The position numbers and the translations under genes were made by a program. DNA of 64,000 nt from Larimichthys crocea (lineage: Eukaryota > Chordata > Actinopteri > Sciaenidae): NCBI RefSeq assembly GCF_000972845.2, contig NW_020853535.1, positions 784,501 to 848,500 of the forward strand, in the 5' to 3' direction. The stretch's first letter is position 1; each line of letters begins with the position of its first letter. Below are positions 38,114-49,760 of the stretch, in pieces. The notes below the pieces were generated by a model. It did not search any database. It was given only the letters and a program-made list of their open reading frames with translations, and was not told the DNA's origin.

Positions 38114-39975
38114 CACGCTGCCATCGGGGAGCCGGCGTCGTGGAGAGAAAAACAGACGTTTACGGACACAGGGTTGGGCCGCGGGGCCCCGCTGGTGCTG
38201 AAGGCCGCGCTGTCAGCCTCTCAGTTTAAATTTAATCCTCATCACAAGTTATTTAGGTCTGCTCAGCCGCCGCAAGAACCCGCCAGGAGCTCGGAAATTA
38301 AGGAGCGTTACCGCATTACCTCGGTTGTTTATATCGTATACATGTGCCGTCTTTAGCCATAGCTCTCAGGCCAGCTCACTAACTGCGACACTAAATCAGC
38401 ATATCTGCATGTTCAGCAGCATTTCTGCTTCTGGAGATGATTCTTTTTTTTCTTACTGTCTAAATGCGACGGTCTGAAGGATGGAATACAAATCACTGCT
38501 GCGACATCTTCACAGCAATAGTTTTGACACTGGTGGCTAAATTAGCTCTGATGCAAACAGAATTTAAAATACTGAAGACAAGATGTGTACACTGTAGTCA
38601 AACTCTGAAAGATTAGTAAGAACAGGTACCCCTCACTTGTTCTTGCCCATACTGTTATACTCATTCGTGGATTGTGAAGGAAAGTTCCACCATGGTTTCT
38701 GTTTTTGTTTTTTATAGATGGCATTTAAAATCTTAAAGTGCGAAAAAGAATCTTTAATTTTTATGTTTTAGCTGGCAGGAGCAGTTCGTTTTTGGTTTTA
38801 TCTGTCTTGACTGGGTTGTGTGTAAGCGGAAGTTGAGCCTGGTACAACCTCAAGCACTGGAGATTGTGGTGGTGCAAGTTTTTGGTAGCCAGATTCTAGT
38901 TAGCGAAATGCTTGTGGATCCCAGTAGAAGCTCAGTCAGCATTGTTTTCTAGACTGGGCCTGTAGGCACACATTTAGCCATGCTAGCAGCAAAGCTCTAC
39001 GGTTTGGTCCAGTATGAAACATCACAACAACTATTGGACGGACAGATTACCGTGAAACATGTAGGTCCCTGAGTGCCGTCGTCAGGTCAGAATGACTTTG
39101 GTTTATGACCAAAAACCTTCAATGATAATTAGATAGGCTAATTAGCAAAATGCTAGCATGCTAACATGCTAAACTAAGATGGTGAACATGGTAAACATCA
39201 CACCCTGTTAGCATCGACATGCTAACATCTATAGAGCTGCTAGCATGGCTGTACTGTAAGAAGTGTAACAGGTCATTCTTCTAACGAAGCCAAAGGGAGT
39301 TCTTTTGATCTTAATAAGTAGTGTAATTCTTTTTGTCTCTTATTCAGATTGATGGATGAGACTGAATTGAACACATCTATTTGTTTTCAGTAACAGTTAA
39401 GCACTAAAAGGATAGAACATCTAAAGCAAACAGGCAAAACTTCAAACCATGCTGGAATCCTCCTTGAGCCGTCCCGGTGGGTGACACAGTGCGACTTTGT
39501 GTCATCTCTGCTGGGCTAACTCTCCCTGTGGCATTGCCTCAAGCTCTCACTGTTGCTCTTTTCTCACAGAGGAACATCTTGTTGCCAGGAAACATCTGAA
39601 TGCAGTTTACCCTGCGCTTGACATCCGTTACTGTGGAGTGTTGCCCGTTCACTTGTGCCAAACAAAGTGCTGAGTGTGTCACTTCCCTTTTACAGCCAGT
39701 TGTTTTTTTTTCAGATCAGCGCTGCAGTAATTGATATTTCCCCTGATTTTAATTCTAATGAGCCCGAGGGGCCGATCACTTCCTTCTCGGATGGACAAAA
39801 CATGCAAAGTGCCTTTTTTTTTAAATAGCTGATAGATATTTAACCAGATGTTTTAGCGATGTTATCTCATATGGTTTATGACTGCGGAGTGATAAACCAT
39901 ATTTGAAGGGATAAAGGTTACGAAACAGAGTGATGAGACAAAGGCAGCATAGAAAAATGGTTAGATAATAAAACA
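38114..39975 (+). other. STK38L: STK38L 3' UTR and downstream sequence
   Basis: No gene follows the stop at 38113. The first AATAAA I am confident of is at 39967-39972, so the UTR could be up to 1.85 kb; the true end is not determined. The interval includes a repeat at about 39000-39265. Confidence 0.35.
39000..39265 (+). repeat. Dispersed teleost repeat with 'gctagcatgctaacatgcta' core
   Basis: The segment from 'ggtttggtccagtatgaaac' through the repeated gctagcatgctaacatgct motif (39150-39172) to 'gagctgctagcatggctgta' matches a high-copy sequence I recall from perciform genomes. No coding. The family name is not assigned. Confidence 0.5.
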
Positions 39976-40927
39976 GGGGGCTCATAAAAACGTGTCAAAG
40001 CAAACATGATGAACAAAGTGTCTTTGTTTGTCAAGTAAAGGTGAAACTAAAACAGATATGAGAAACTATATAAGAATAGATAGACATGATGGATATGTTA
40101 GACACATATATGGTGTTTGTTTTAGAGGTTCTTAAATGTTTTTTGTTAATTATGAGTTAAGTATCCATTGGATATAGTTAATATCTTTACTCCAAAAACC
40201 CCTCACCATAAAAAAAAAAACTAACCCAGGCCTGTCTTTCTCAACAAATCTACCAATTTAACCATCACGTCTGCTCAGAGTTGTGACTAGACACAGCGCT
40301 AAACGTAGTTACCAAAGAACTCTGATCATCACACGTCGTGATCTGAACACACATTCAGATGTAGCGCTTGCTTACTGCACTTAACTCAAAACTACCTTTA
40401 AAAAAACAAAAACAAAAAAATACACACACCTTTCCAAGAGAGCTAACCTTGGTTATGGAATAATTTGCCATTTCTATTTCTGCACACAGACGTAGGTGTT
40501 TCTCAGTTAGCACGTCTGCTGAGTGTCAAAATGCAAGGAAAAGCTCTAAATGTACTAACAGGGACAGGAAATGTACCGATGACTTGGACTAAGTTCTGCT
40601 GTAGCCATGACAGGAATCCCATATTTAAATGTTTGTGGTGCTATTTCTGGGGAGCTGATCGAGAAAGTGGTCATGCAGTTTGATAAATTAAAGAGTAGAG
40701 TAGATATAAATTATGATTATACATCCGTAATTCATCCCGGTGGTCCTATTGAAATTGGGCCAGAACTACATAAAGAAAGAAAGGGTTGTACAAACTAAGG
40801 TTGACTGATGTGTATATTTCTACATTTATTTATTATTTTTCATGTTTTTAAGGCTGTTGACATTTTGTGCTAATATTCAGTGGATTTAATCAAATTATTT
40901 TCATGTCAATTGGATTTCTTTAGAATT
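39976..40927. other. Intergenic spacer, no gene supported
   Basis: AT-rich. Two overlapping open frames of 63-72 codons at 40465-40798 have no recognised similarity, splice structure or promoter. They could be remnants of a mobile element, but I cannot support that. Confidence 0.45.
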
Positions 40928-41383
40928 TTAAAGGGGCACTCCAGCGATGTAGTGTTGCATTTCTGTAAAACTCGGGGACTCACAAGAGACAAATTTGAAG
41001 AAGAATGTCAAAACTGAAGCATCAGAGGCTGCTTTATCAGGATTTTGTCCCTATTTAGTATGGCTAAAGCCCCAAGAACAGTGAATCCTACACTTCCCAT
41101 AATGCAACTTGAAATCAACTTTTAGTCAGGTCTCCCTGTCTAATAAATGCCGATGACTTTCAAACTTGGCCCTTGCTTGTAACATAGGCTTTCTGTTACA
41201 ATTGTGTAGTAGCTGACCCTAAACCAAGATAACCCTTATGACATCATGATGAGATCACTATGGTTATTGAAACTCCCTCCAGAGCCATAGAAGACCTAAC
41301 TGAACTGTTTTGACAGGCTGAATAGTACTCCTCATAAGAAGTAAACTGATCTTGGTGTGAAAAATCTGTGTACCGCCCCTTTA
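40928..41383. mobile_element. Short non-autonomous DNA transposon with perfect 10-bp terminal inverted repeats
   Basis: The left end TTAAAGGGGC (40928-40937) and right end GCCCCTTTAA (41374-41383) are exact inverted repeats bounding 456 bp without an open frame. The 'cttcccataatgcaacttg' segment inside is a motif I recall in other fish elements of this kind. Superfamily is not assigned. Confidence 0.7.
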
Positions 41384-42148
41384 ATTACTGACACAAAATG
41401 TCTAGAAACATATAGTCAAACAGTCTGCATCACATCAGATAAACAACCGATTGGCCGGTATTTTCCCCCACAATAAAAATCCAAATATATGATTCTTCCC
41501 CAAAAACAGATGTAATCAAAGTTAAGACCGGGCTGCATGACAGGATTTTATGGATGGCTACCGCTGCAGATTCCCGGCTGTGTCTAATCACTGGAAACAC
41601 ACAGACACAACCTGGGAAAAAAAGCCAAACTGCTGTATTCAGAGCGTCCTGTTTCACAGCCAAACCGTTACGATTGTTCATAAATATATATGAAAAAAAA
41701 ACAAACTAGAGTGCGAGCAAGTGTGACTGTGTGAATGCAGCTGTTAGGCGTTTTCATGAAGTAGATACTCAGTGCTTTTTGTCGTGAGGTGCTGTGTGAC
41801 TTTGTTTAATGTCAAACTCATGTCGCGTCTTGTCATAGATCACACTGTTTGTTCTCTGGAGTAGGCGCGCAGGAGAAAATGAAAAATGAGGGTAAATATG
41901 GATCCATACAGTTGTACATATGTACAAGATGACTGTGCCACTTCAACAAAAGGGAGCTCAATTATTTTGACTCCTTCAGATTGAGACAAGTTCAGGAAAC
42001 GTTTAATTTTTTTATCATGAGTCAAGCTAGACAATTAATTTCTGATGGACCAAACCAGCTTATCGACTGTGTTGTTAGTCAGATCCATGTCAAATAATAT
42101 TTCATGGCTGATGTTTAGAGAGTTACTTCCCTGAAGGTATATTTCTTC

Positions 42149-42175
42149 TTTTTTTTTTTTTTTTTTTTTTAAAAA

Positions 42176-42214
<39 letters not shown>
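42149..42214. repeat. T22-A9-T35 homopolymer block
   Basis: A long T run, an A9 stretch at 42171-42179 and a second T run to 42214. Such a stretch is prone to polymerase slippage and assembly error. The apparent minus-strand open frame across it is low complexity, not a gene. Confidence 0.85.
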
Positions 42215-42218
<4 letters not shown>

Positions 42219-42867
42219 AAAGTAATTGCCAGAAACATAAAATATGAAAGCGGATTGAAGGTCCATTCACATCTAGAATTTAGTTTTAGGTGGAAGTGGT
42301 CTGCCTCAGAAACCTCAGAGCCCTGTGACTTAGCTAATAATATGTCATTTCCCCCCTTGTTGAAGCAAGAATTCACTTGTAAAGGTTTAAACTCTCCCTT
42401 ACACAGGCCAGGACTATGTGTGTGAGGTATTTCTGTGTAATGCTGTGTACATATTGTTGTAGACACTTGAAGGAAAGTGTCCGTGGAGTGAAGGAAAGGG
42501 GGGAAAAAATGCTCATTAATATATTCATCCACGTTTAGGAGTTTTTATGTTGATAAAATGCTTAAAATAATAAAAATGAAACACTCAACGTCCTGTGGTT
42601 TATTTCGTGGAAGGAGCAGGTGGGTCTTAAATTAAGACCACACGTCCCCTGAACACATGGAGGCCTGGAGAAAGCTCTAAAGCCTGAAAGGTAATTCAAT
42701 AATCTTGTACAGCATGTTCCTATTATTAGAAATGACTGTTGGCATAATCCATTCAGTCCCAAACTGACTGATGGAGGGAAATCTAATCACACAATTTCCC
42801 TTCATTGAATGTATCTATTGGATTGGAAAGTCGGACTCTTTACTTCATTATCTAACACAATACTACT

Positions 42868-42977
42868 AATACAGCGTATTTATATATCCTGTTTTTTTGT
42901 ACATACTCTGCACTTCTGGTTAGATTAGAAGTATTTGTGACTTTGTGCAATGACGATAAATCTGAATCTAATCTAAT
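42868..42977 (+). mobile_element. 3' end of an L2-like LINE (5'-truncated)
   Basis: The stretch from 'tacagcgtatttatatatcc' and 'tactctgcacttctggttag' through 'tgtgcaatgacgataaatct' to the (AATCT)n tail 'gaatctaatctaat' matches the 3' end typical of fish L2 elements. It lies just upstream of a second, larger LINE fragment. Confidence 0.6.
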
Positions 42978-43136
42978 ATTTAATACATGAAAGTTAAGTG
43001 TTTGTAGCTTAGCTTTATTAAGTGGTCATTTTATTTCAAATACATGGTGATTTAGTAACCTACCTCATTTTTTAAGCAAAATCTACAACATGATCAAATC
43101 ATTTTAATGCATTATGGGAGATAATAAAGTTGCCTG

Positions 43137-44757
43137 ATAACCATTCTTCTTCACCAACTGGCTGATAACAGCCTCCTGAACCTACTAGACAAAGAGGAGC
43201 TGCGTAGAGTCCAGAGGGAACTCCAGCTGAGGATCAGGAAGGGGAAGGACAGCTACAGGAGGAGACTGTTGGAGCAGAACAACACCAGGGACATCTGGAG
43301 AGGACTGCAGACCATCGCAGGCCATGGAAAAGGAGTGGGGAGGAACCCAGTTGGAATCTGTTCTTCAACAGATTTGATTCTGCCCCCCCTCCCTCTCTCA
43401 CTCCCCCTGACCCCTATCTCACTCCCCCTGACCCCTATTCACACCTCCCCTGGCCGGCTCCCCCTCCCCCTGCCCCTCCACTCCTCAGCCTGACACCTTC
43501 AACACCTAAGGGTCATGTTTTTTTACTTCTCCAGTGCTTTTAACACCATCCAGCCTTCACTGCTCAGAGTGAAGATGGAAAAGGTGGGAGTAGACCAACA
43601 CCTGGCTGCGTGGACAACAGACTACCTCACCAACAGACCTCAGTTTGTGAAGCTCCAGCACTGTGTGTCTGACGTGGTGCTCTGCAGCACAGGTGCCCCT
43701 CAGGGTACGGTGCTCTCCCCCTTCCTCTTCACCCTCTACACCTCGGACTTCACCCACAACACCGCCCACTGCCACATCCAGAAGTTCTCCGATGACACAG
43801 CCGTCGTTGGATGTGTTTCAGAGGGGGACGATCTGGAATACAGGACCATCATCAGGGACTTTGTCAGATGGAGTGAGCTAAACCAGCTTCAGCTCAACAC
43901 CAGCAAGACAAAGGAGATGATCGTAAACTTCCAGAGGAAAGCATCCCACTTCACACCGGTGAACATCAAGGGATCCGACATAGAGGTGGTGCAGAGCTAC
44001 AGATTCCTGGGTGTTCACCTCAACAATAAACTGGACTGGACTGATAACACCCATGCTCTCTACAAGAGGGGCCAGAGTCGTCTCCACCTGCTGAGGGGGC
44101 TGAGGTCCTTCGGAGTATGCAGGGCTCTCCTCAGGACTTTTAATGACTCTGTGGTGGCCTCAGCCATCCTTTATGTTGTGGTCTGCTGGAGAGGAGGCAG
44201 CATGGACAGGGACAGAAGCAGACTAAATAGACTTATTAGAAGAGCGAGCTCTGTCCTGGACTGTCCTCTGGACTCCATAGAGGAAGTGGGTGAGAGGAGG
44301 ATGTTAGCCAAGCTGACATCCATCATGGACAACCCCTCTCACCCCCTACATGACACTGTGGGGTCTCTGAGCAGCTCCTTCAGCAGTAGACTGATACACC
44401 CACGGTGGAAGAAGGAGAGGTTCTGCAGGTCCTTTATCCCTGCTGCTGTGAGACTTTACAACACCTGTACCTGATCATGTTGTAGTCTCCTGTTCATGTC
44501 CCATTGCTATTTTTTTGTTCTTCTTTGTTTTGTTTTGTTTTGTTTCACTTATGTTCTACCTTAATACTTGTTTTGCAAATCTGCACATTCTTAAATCTGC
44601 ACATTCTTAAATCTGCACATTTTACTTTAGTACTTTTTGTAAATATGTACACTTGTGTTTCCCTCCTTGGTTTCTATTTTTTCGCTGCTGTTAACAAGTG
44701 AATTTCCCCGTTGTGGGATCAATAAAGTATTATCTTATCTTATCTTATCTTACTAGC
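43137..44757 (+). mobile_element. L2/CR1-type LINE fragment with partial reverse transcriptase, intact 3' tail
   Basis: Upstream frame 43190-43370 encodes the linker region (DKEELRRVQRELQLR, DIWRGLQTIAG). The long frame 43515-44474 (319 aa) encodes the later part of reverse transcriptase: FSSAFNTIQPSLL (motif A region), GAPQGTVLSPFLFTLYTSD (motif B), FSDDTAVV (motif C, where YADD or FADD is usual) and a C-terminal part ending FIPAAVRLYNTCT. The endonuclease and first RT motifs are missing. Between the two frames is a proline-coding stretch with a 21-bp tandem duplication at 43396-43438, so there is an internal deletion. The 3' end has 'gggatcaataaagtat' and a (TTATC)n tail at about 44730-44752. 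This is a dead copy. Confidence 0.85.
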
Positions 44758-46940
44758 CTATATTTAAGGGACTGATGTGTTCTGATAATAGCTATTGAAT
44801 AGCCTGATAACAGTCAAACTGAGTGTGCACACACACATTACAACACTTGCATAAAGTGCAGTATGTTTAAACAAAAACAACAGACTTGGACGTGTATGTA
44901 CATATGCTACATACGGTTATATACAGTATTACTGTATGTGTATATACAGTGGAGGGGTAGATATTGAATTCAATTCAGTAGCAGAGACAAAACTGTTGAC
45001 TATCTGAAAAAAAAATCAAAATTGGAAATACAGTGTATCGATTCATAAATACAAAAATAACTAATGAACTGAGCTTACTAATTAGTGTGATTGTCAAACC
45101 ATAAACATAACCACAGATGAGTTCTATTTCCACGCTGGCAACAGTTCTTTTATAGAAGTGTTGTGATTGACTGGGGCCACTAGAGGGCGCTGTTGGCGCA
45201 CATGAGTGTGTATTCTCAGTTCTTATGAATGGACACTGAACAGCTGTTGTCACGTGTAAACCTTTTATCTGCTTTCAGGTCGGTTGATCATTCATAATAA
45301 ATGATTACACGCCTCTCCGTGGGCAGTTATTAAAACTTGAAATCAAAACATTAGTCATCACAAGCTGTCATTTCACAGCAATAGCAACAAATACAGTTCA
45401 TAACTGTGTTCATAATCATCACTACACAAATATAACTGTAATTTGTAACTAGAAATGAACTCATATAAGAGCCGATATGTCTTATTTGTTGTTAAAATAG
45501 ATTATAGAAGTCTTTCAACACACATAGTCTTTCAAAACCCGTGTTTTATAACATATAATACTTTTTTTTTTACCCATTTCTTCATATCATATTTAATATA
45601 ATGTGATTTTTTTCCCCTTTAGATGCATTGATTTGTCTCTTTTTTTAGACTGATTTATTTCAGACACAAAGACTCACCCCCAACTGTCACTTCTCTCTGA
45701 TGTCTGATGTCACGCACGTTTTTTCCACGCTCACGTGTATGTCACCGTTACAAACGCAGTTACGTGTGTGAATGACCAAGAAATCAAGTTTTTTTTCTTC
45801 TTTTTTTTCCTCGACAAAAGTCTGCTTGTGTTAACCGGGTTTCTTTTAATCCCTTACCCCTATTAAGGAAACCAGGTTTCTGGCTTCCATTAAGAAATCA
45901 GGTTACTGCGGATAACAGGTTACTTACATGCTCCTGAACGCACCAGAAGCACAGGTGACATGTCATGACCCCAACAATACATAACTTCATAAATAATCAG
46001 ATATTAAGATTTTTCTGCTGGTTGTACATGTTTCTATTTGATTTGAAGGTTTACAACAAAGATAAATTGATTAGATTTTTCAGATTTTTCATAAACACAT
46101 TCACTCATGATGTTCCACTTGAAGTTATTACAGCATGTAGCTGATTTTATTAGACATCCTGTTTATACTTTATTGAGTTTTAGGGTAAGGTCAGCTGGGT
46201 TTAAACAACTTTAATTGACTAAATATTGAATCTTGTAATATGACAACCCCTTTAGAGACCATACACAGTTTCCATGCGTTGTTAAACTGACCTCATTTAA
46301 AAGAGAATGGGTCAATGAGGGTAATAGAGCCCCCTTTTTCTAGGCTTATATGAAGTTTTTTTTTAATTCACCATCTAATCAGTGATTAAATTAGGGCATC
46401 TAAAATATGTGCTGGCTCTGTGACTGCAAGCCAAACCCGGTCCAGGAACACGGTGTCCTGGACGGTGGCATTCTTCTGTCATGTTATGAAAAAACAAAGC
46501 ACGGGCTCCCCTCTGGAGAGCCTGGGGCGGTGCTGACCCACGCACAAAGGTCACAATCAGGACGCCGAACACCCGCAGACACAATAATAAGACCCACACC
46601 TGCCCCCCTTTAAACAAACACACGTGTTGGTGTCACTATGTAGTTTTACACGCCGAAATGAACACAATGGAAGTGATATATACATTTTTTCTATCTATAA
46701 TTCATCATTTTAAAAGCTATCATAACTTATTTTTGTCTAATATTAACATTCACAATGTGGACTCAGGCTGTGTGTAATAACTATGAGTTTCATATCATTT
46801 TTGCTGACACTTATAAATCTCTTTAATATCCTGTTAATGTCGTAACGTTTTTGCGTGTTTCCTGTCCGTTTACAGTGTTTCCGGCTCGGTGCCATGCACG
46901 GGGACTTTCTCCGCAAACGAGCTTTATGGGTTAACGAGGC
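44758..46940. other. Intergenic spacer upstream of BMAL2
   Basis: No gene recognised. It contains CACGTG E-boxes at 45251-45256, 45732-45737 and 46621-46626. A GC-richer patch at 46400-46625 is open on both strands for about 70-80 codons, but I do not recognise the products. Confidence 0.5.
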
Positions 46941-46949
46941 TGCGGTCGC

Positions 46950-47025
46950 CACGTGACCGTCGAATTATATAATATATAGGTCAACACGTTTCTGGCTGGC
47001 ACGTGCAGCCTTCTTTCTTACGTAA
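46950..47025 (+). promoter_or_regulatory. Composite circadian element cluster: E-box, RORE, E'-box, E-box, D-box
   Basis: Elements seen: CACGTG at 46950-46955; TATATAGGTCA at 46973-46983, an exact fit to the ROR/REV-ERB consensus WAWNTRGGTCA; CACGTT (E'-box) at 46985-46990; CACGTG at 47000-47005; TTACGTAA at 47018-47025, an exact D-box for PAR-bZIP/NFIL3 factors. CLOCK-BMAL binds E-boxes, and ROR/REV-ERB control of BMAL genes is well known. A TATA-like run overlaps at about 46965-46977, and a donor-like TTTAG/GTGAGG lies at 47060. The next coding sequence downstream on plus is BMAL2 exon 1 at 48906. Regulatory function is inferred. Confidence 0.6.
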
Positions 47026-47060
47026 AGTCTCGTGCAAATGTCTCGAATTACACTATTTAG
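46995..47060 (+). other. Possible alternative first exon of BMAL2
   Basis: This stretch begins about 30 bp after a TATA-like run and ends at a donor-like GTGAGG. It holds an ATG at 47038 whose frame would not join BMAL2 exon 2, so any such exon would be 5' UTR. Speculative. Confidence 0.2.
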
Positions 47061-48700
47061 GTGAGGGGGGCCGAAGATCGTCAACACTGGAGAGATACGT
47101 CACTTTGAGGGTTTATTTTTAAAACTTTGTTTAAACTGGGGTTAACGAGGACACCGTGAGAAGAATGAACACACACACTTCTTTGTTCTGACGGGCTGTC
47201 ACTGTTGTGTTGGAGAGATTCATAAAGATCAAAAACTAATTGTTTAAAATATTTAAAATAGGTTTATTCTCACAGGATCCAGGGCATACTTAAATAATGT
47301 TCTGACATTTCAAATCTATATTTATAATATGTTTAATATATGTATGTAAAACACAATAATATTGTCCTCCTCTGATGTCCCTCTTCTCAGAGTTGAACAT
47401 TATTGTAGATAACCGTGAAGCCCATAGAGACAAGCTTAAAGTGAAGCACAAGCAACGTTGGATCTTTAAACAACACTATAAAATATGAATATATTTCATG
47501 TATGTTTATGAATATACATACATGATATATATTCTTACCCCCACCCATTCATTACATGAATGTGAAAACAACTCTCTAGGTGATAAAAATCAGCATCATG
47601 TATGAATCTGACATATGTATGAGCACATTTTTTGTGTGTCATGTGATGTGGAATTGACTTTACACTATAGTAGGAGCCACTTGTGTCCTGCAGTTATATT
47701 TGTAGTTTCTGGATTTTTCAGATATAAATTCATTTTATTTAGGTAAACTTATGTTTCTGTGGAAAAAGCACATTACTGTACACACTAATTATTATTCAAA
47801 GTGATATTCATATGTATATGTCTAAAACATAGCTGTTATATTTTAAACAGTATTCTATGGAAGCTCATTTCCGCCAGTAAAAAAAAGATGAAAACTTGGA
47901 GAAAAAAAACCCACATGAGAGGTCATAACTATGAGAGAAAAAGTCAAAATTGTGAGCTAAAAATTCATAATTATGATTTTTTTTTTCTCTAAATGGCTTA
48001 AGCTTGTCATAGCCATCAATGTGCTAAAAAAAGAAAGAAAAGATTTCGATGTGGTTCTTTTTACACAGTGCCAGCCATTGAGTTCAGAGTGACACCTCCT
48101 CCGTATCTCCGCTCTGTTTAGGGAAAACCGAGAGAATAGCAGAGTCAGATCGGTGACGCGCACAGGGCACACTTTTTTTCAGGTCACCAAAACGAGCGTA
48201 GCACCGGAGGACTCAATCTCAGCCAGCCCCGAGCCGTGAGCCCTGATGCTCCACAGGCGCTTTGTTTAATATGCATTAAAAATGACTCAATCTGCGGTGT
48301 CACTGTCTCACTGCACGTCTCCCGTTAGATCATCCACTAATAGACAATTAACGACGGCTCCGTGATCGGGAATACGAAGCACTAGAACATTTTGTTCACC
48401 TCAGTTAAACTGCGGCACGCTCCCATTTGCGTGCATTGACACGAAAACACACAATACAGTATACATTTCATCTGCACAGCTTTAAAAAGTATAACATTCA
48501 TAGAAGCCATCCAGCTGCATGCAGAGAAATGTGTGTTTATTTTGACTTTATAGAGTGTGGGCTGAAATGAATGGCTGCAGCTGTGCTCTTGATGATAGCA
48601 TGAATGAAGCGCAGAGGGATGGAGGAGGAGACACGGCGCTGTTTTCCGGGTTTCCTAAAGGACAATAGTGTTCAGTTGTCACCCGCTGCTCACGTTTATT
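47061..48700. other. Upstream region of BMAL2, no gene seen
   Basis: AT-rich until about 48050, then increasingly CpG-containing. No mobile element or gene recognised. Confidence 0.45.
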
Positions 48701-49760
48701 CTGCCTCCGCTTCTACATTAGGTGGAGGAGGAGGAGGAGGCGGAGAAGGAGGGTGAGGGAGAAAAAAATGAAGTCAACTGTACAACACCCCGGCTCTCTG
48801 TAGCTCCCTCCTCTCCACTACTACTACTACTACAGCTGCTGAGTCCACATGCGCTGCGGCGCTCCGTAAGCCTTTCACCGTGGACACCGGCTCCAGTCTG
48901 CAGGCATGTCGGCCGGTGGTTCTGACGGGACGGCGGACAAGCCCGCAGGTAAGGTGGTCGGGGACGGTTTTGTTTGGGGTCGACGGTGCTTGTGTTGTGA
49001 TATATTCTTAAGTTTATTAGTTACAATTGTGTTGTCCGCATCTTTAGGGTGGGAAAAAGTCAACGCAGGTGGTGATGGCAAGACTTCCAGAAAGTACTTT
49101 TGAACTTTTAAAGTGTCCTCATTTGAGTGTTTTACGGTACAAGAGTAGGGTGTAATGGGAGCTTTCGTTCATTCAACTTTGGTGACAACACAACCGACGG
49201 CTTTCTTTTTTTTTTTTTTTTTACGTTAGCCTTAATAAATTCAAATAACGCGGCCACTGGTGCAGCCAGGCACCTTCAAACTAACCCACTGTAGCTAAAT
49301 GACGGTTTGGCGGCCGGTCCCGCCGGGTGAAGCCGGTCCATTCATCATTTCGTACTACGTGCTCGCCTCCGGCGGGACGCACGCGACGGGAGTCGTTCAT
49401 TCGTACAGTTTCTGGACAAACCACGTGACTGTAACCATGGCGACCGTGTTCTTCTAACATTAACAAACATATTTTTATTTCGCTAACTGTACCCATATCG
49501 CTCGTCTAACATGGCCACCGCCTTCCCCCAAAACCCACCAAATTATTTTTTTTATTAACCTAAAGCGAACGTCCCTGTGGGAGCTTAGTTAGTCACATGG
49601 TTCCAGCAGTTTTGTCCGCGTATTCTTCCCCGTTCAGCTTCTTTCAAATCTGGGTCAGTAGAGCAGTGGAGCAGCGCTGCCTCCACCGAGCAGCAGAGGG
49701 AGGTAGTCGTTCCCCCGCTGCTCCTCCTCAACCGAGCCAAGAGCCGCTGCAGTGACGGGA
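48700..49760 (+). promoter_or_regulatory. BMAL2: CpG-rich promoter region around BMAL2 exon 1
   Basis: CpG density rises on both sides of the first coding exon, with GGAGGA-rich sequence at 48722-48750, a cactactactac run near 48818-48833 and CpG-dense blocks at 49300-49400. A CACGTG E-box lies in intron 1 at 49422-49427, next to CCATGG at 49436. The transcription start is not located. Confidence 0.5.

Noticed and set aside
40465..40798. Overlapping 63-72 codon frames after STK38L
   Set aside because: Protein-like at first glance, but no similarity to a known gag, transposase or gene that I can support.
42035..42532. Minus-strand open frame of 165 codons
   Set aside because: It runs through the T22-A9-T35 homopolymer block, producing poly-Lys and Phe/Lys runs; low complexity explains the length.
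43269..43493. Separate 74-codon gene with a proline-rich end
   Set aside because: It is the linker region of the LINE followed by a low-complexity CCCCTGA repeat, not an independent gene.
46375..46623. Open frames on both strands in a GC-richer patch upstream of BMAL2
   Set aside because: Short, unrecognised and without splice sites; listed only as spacer.
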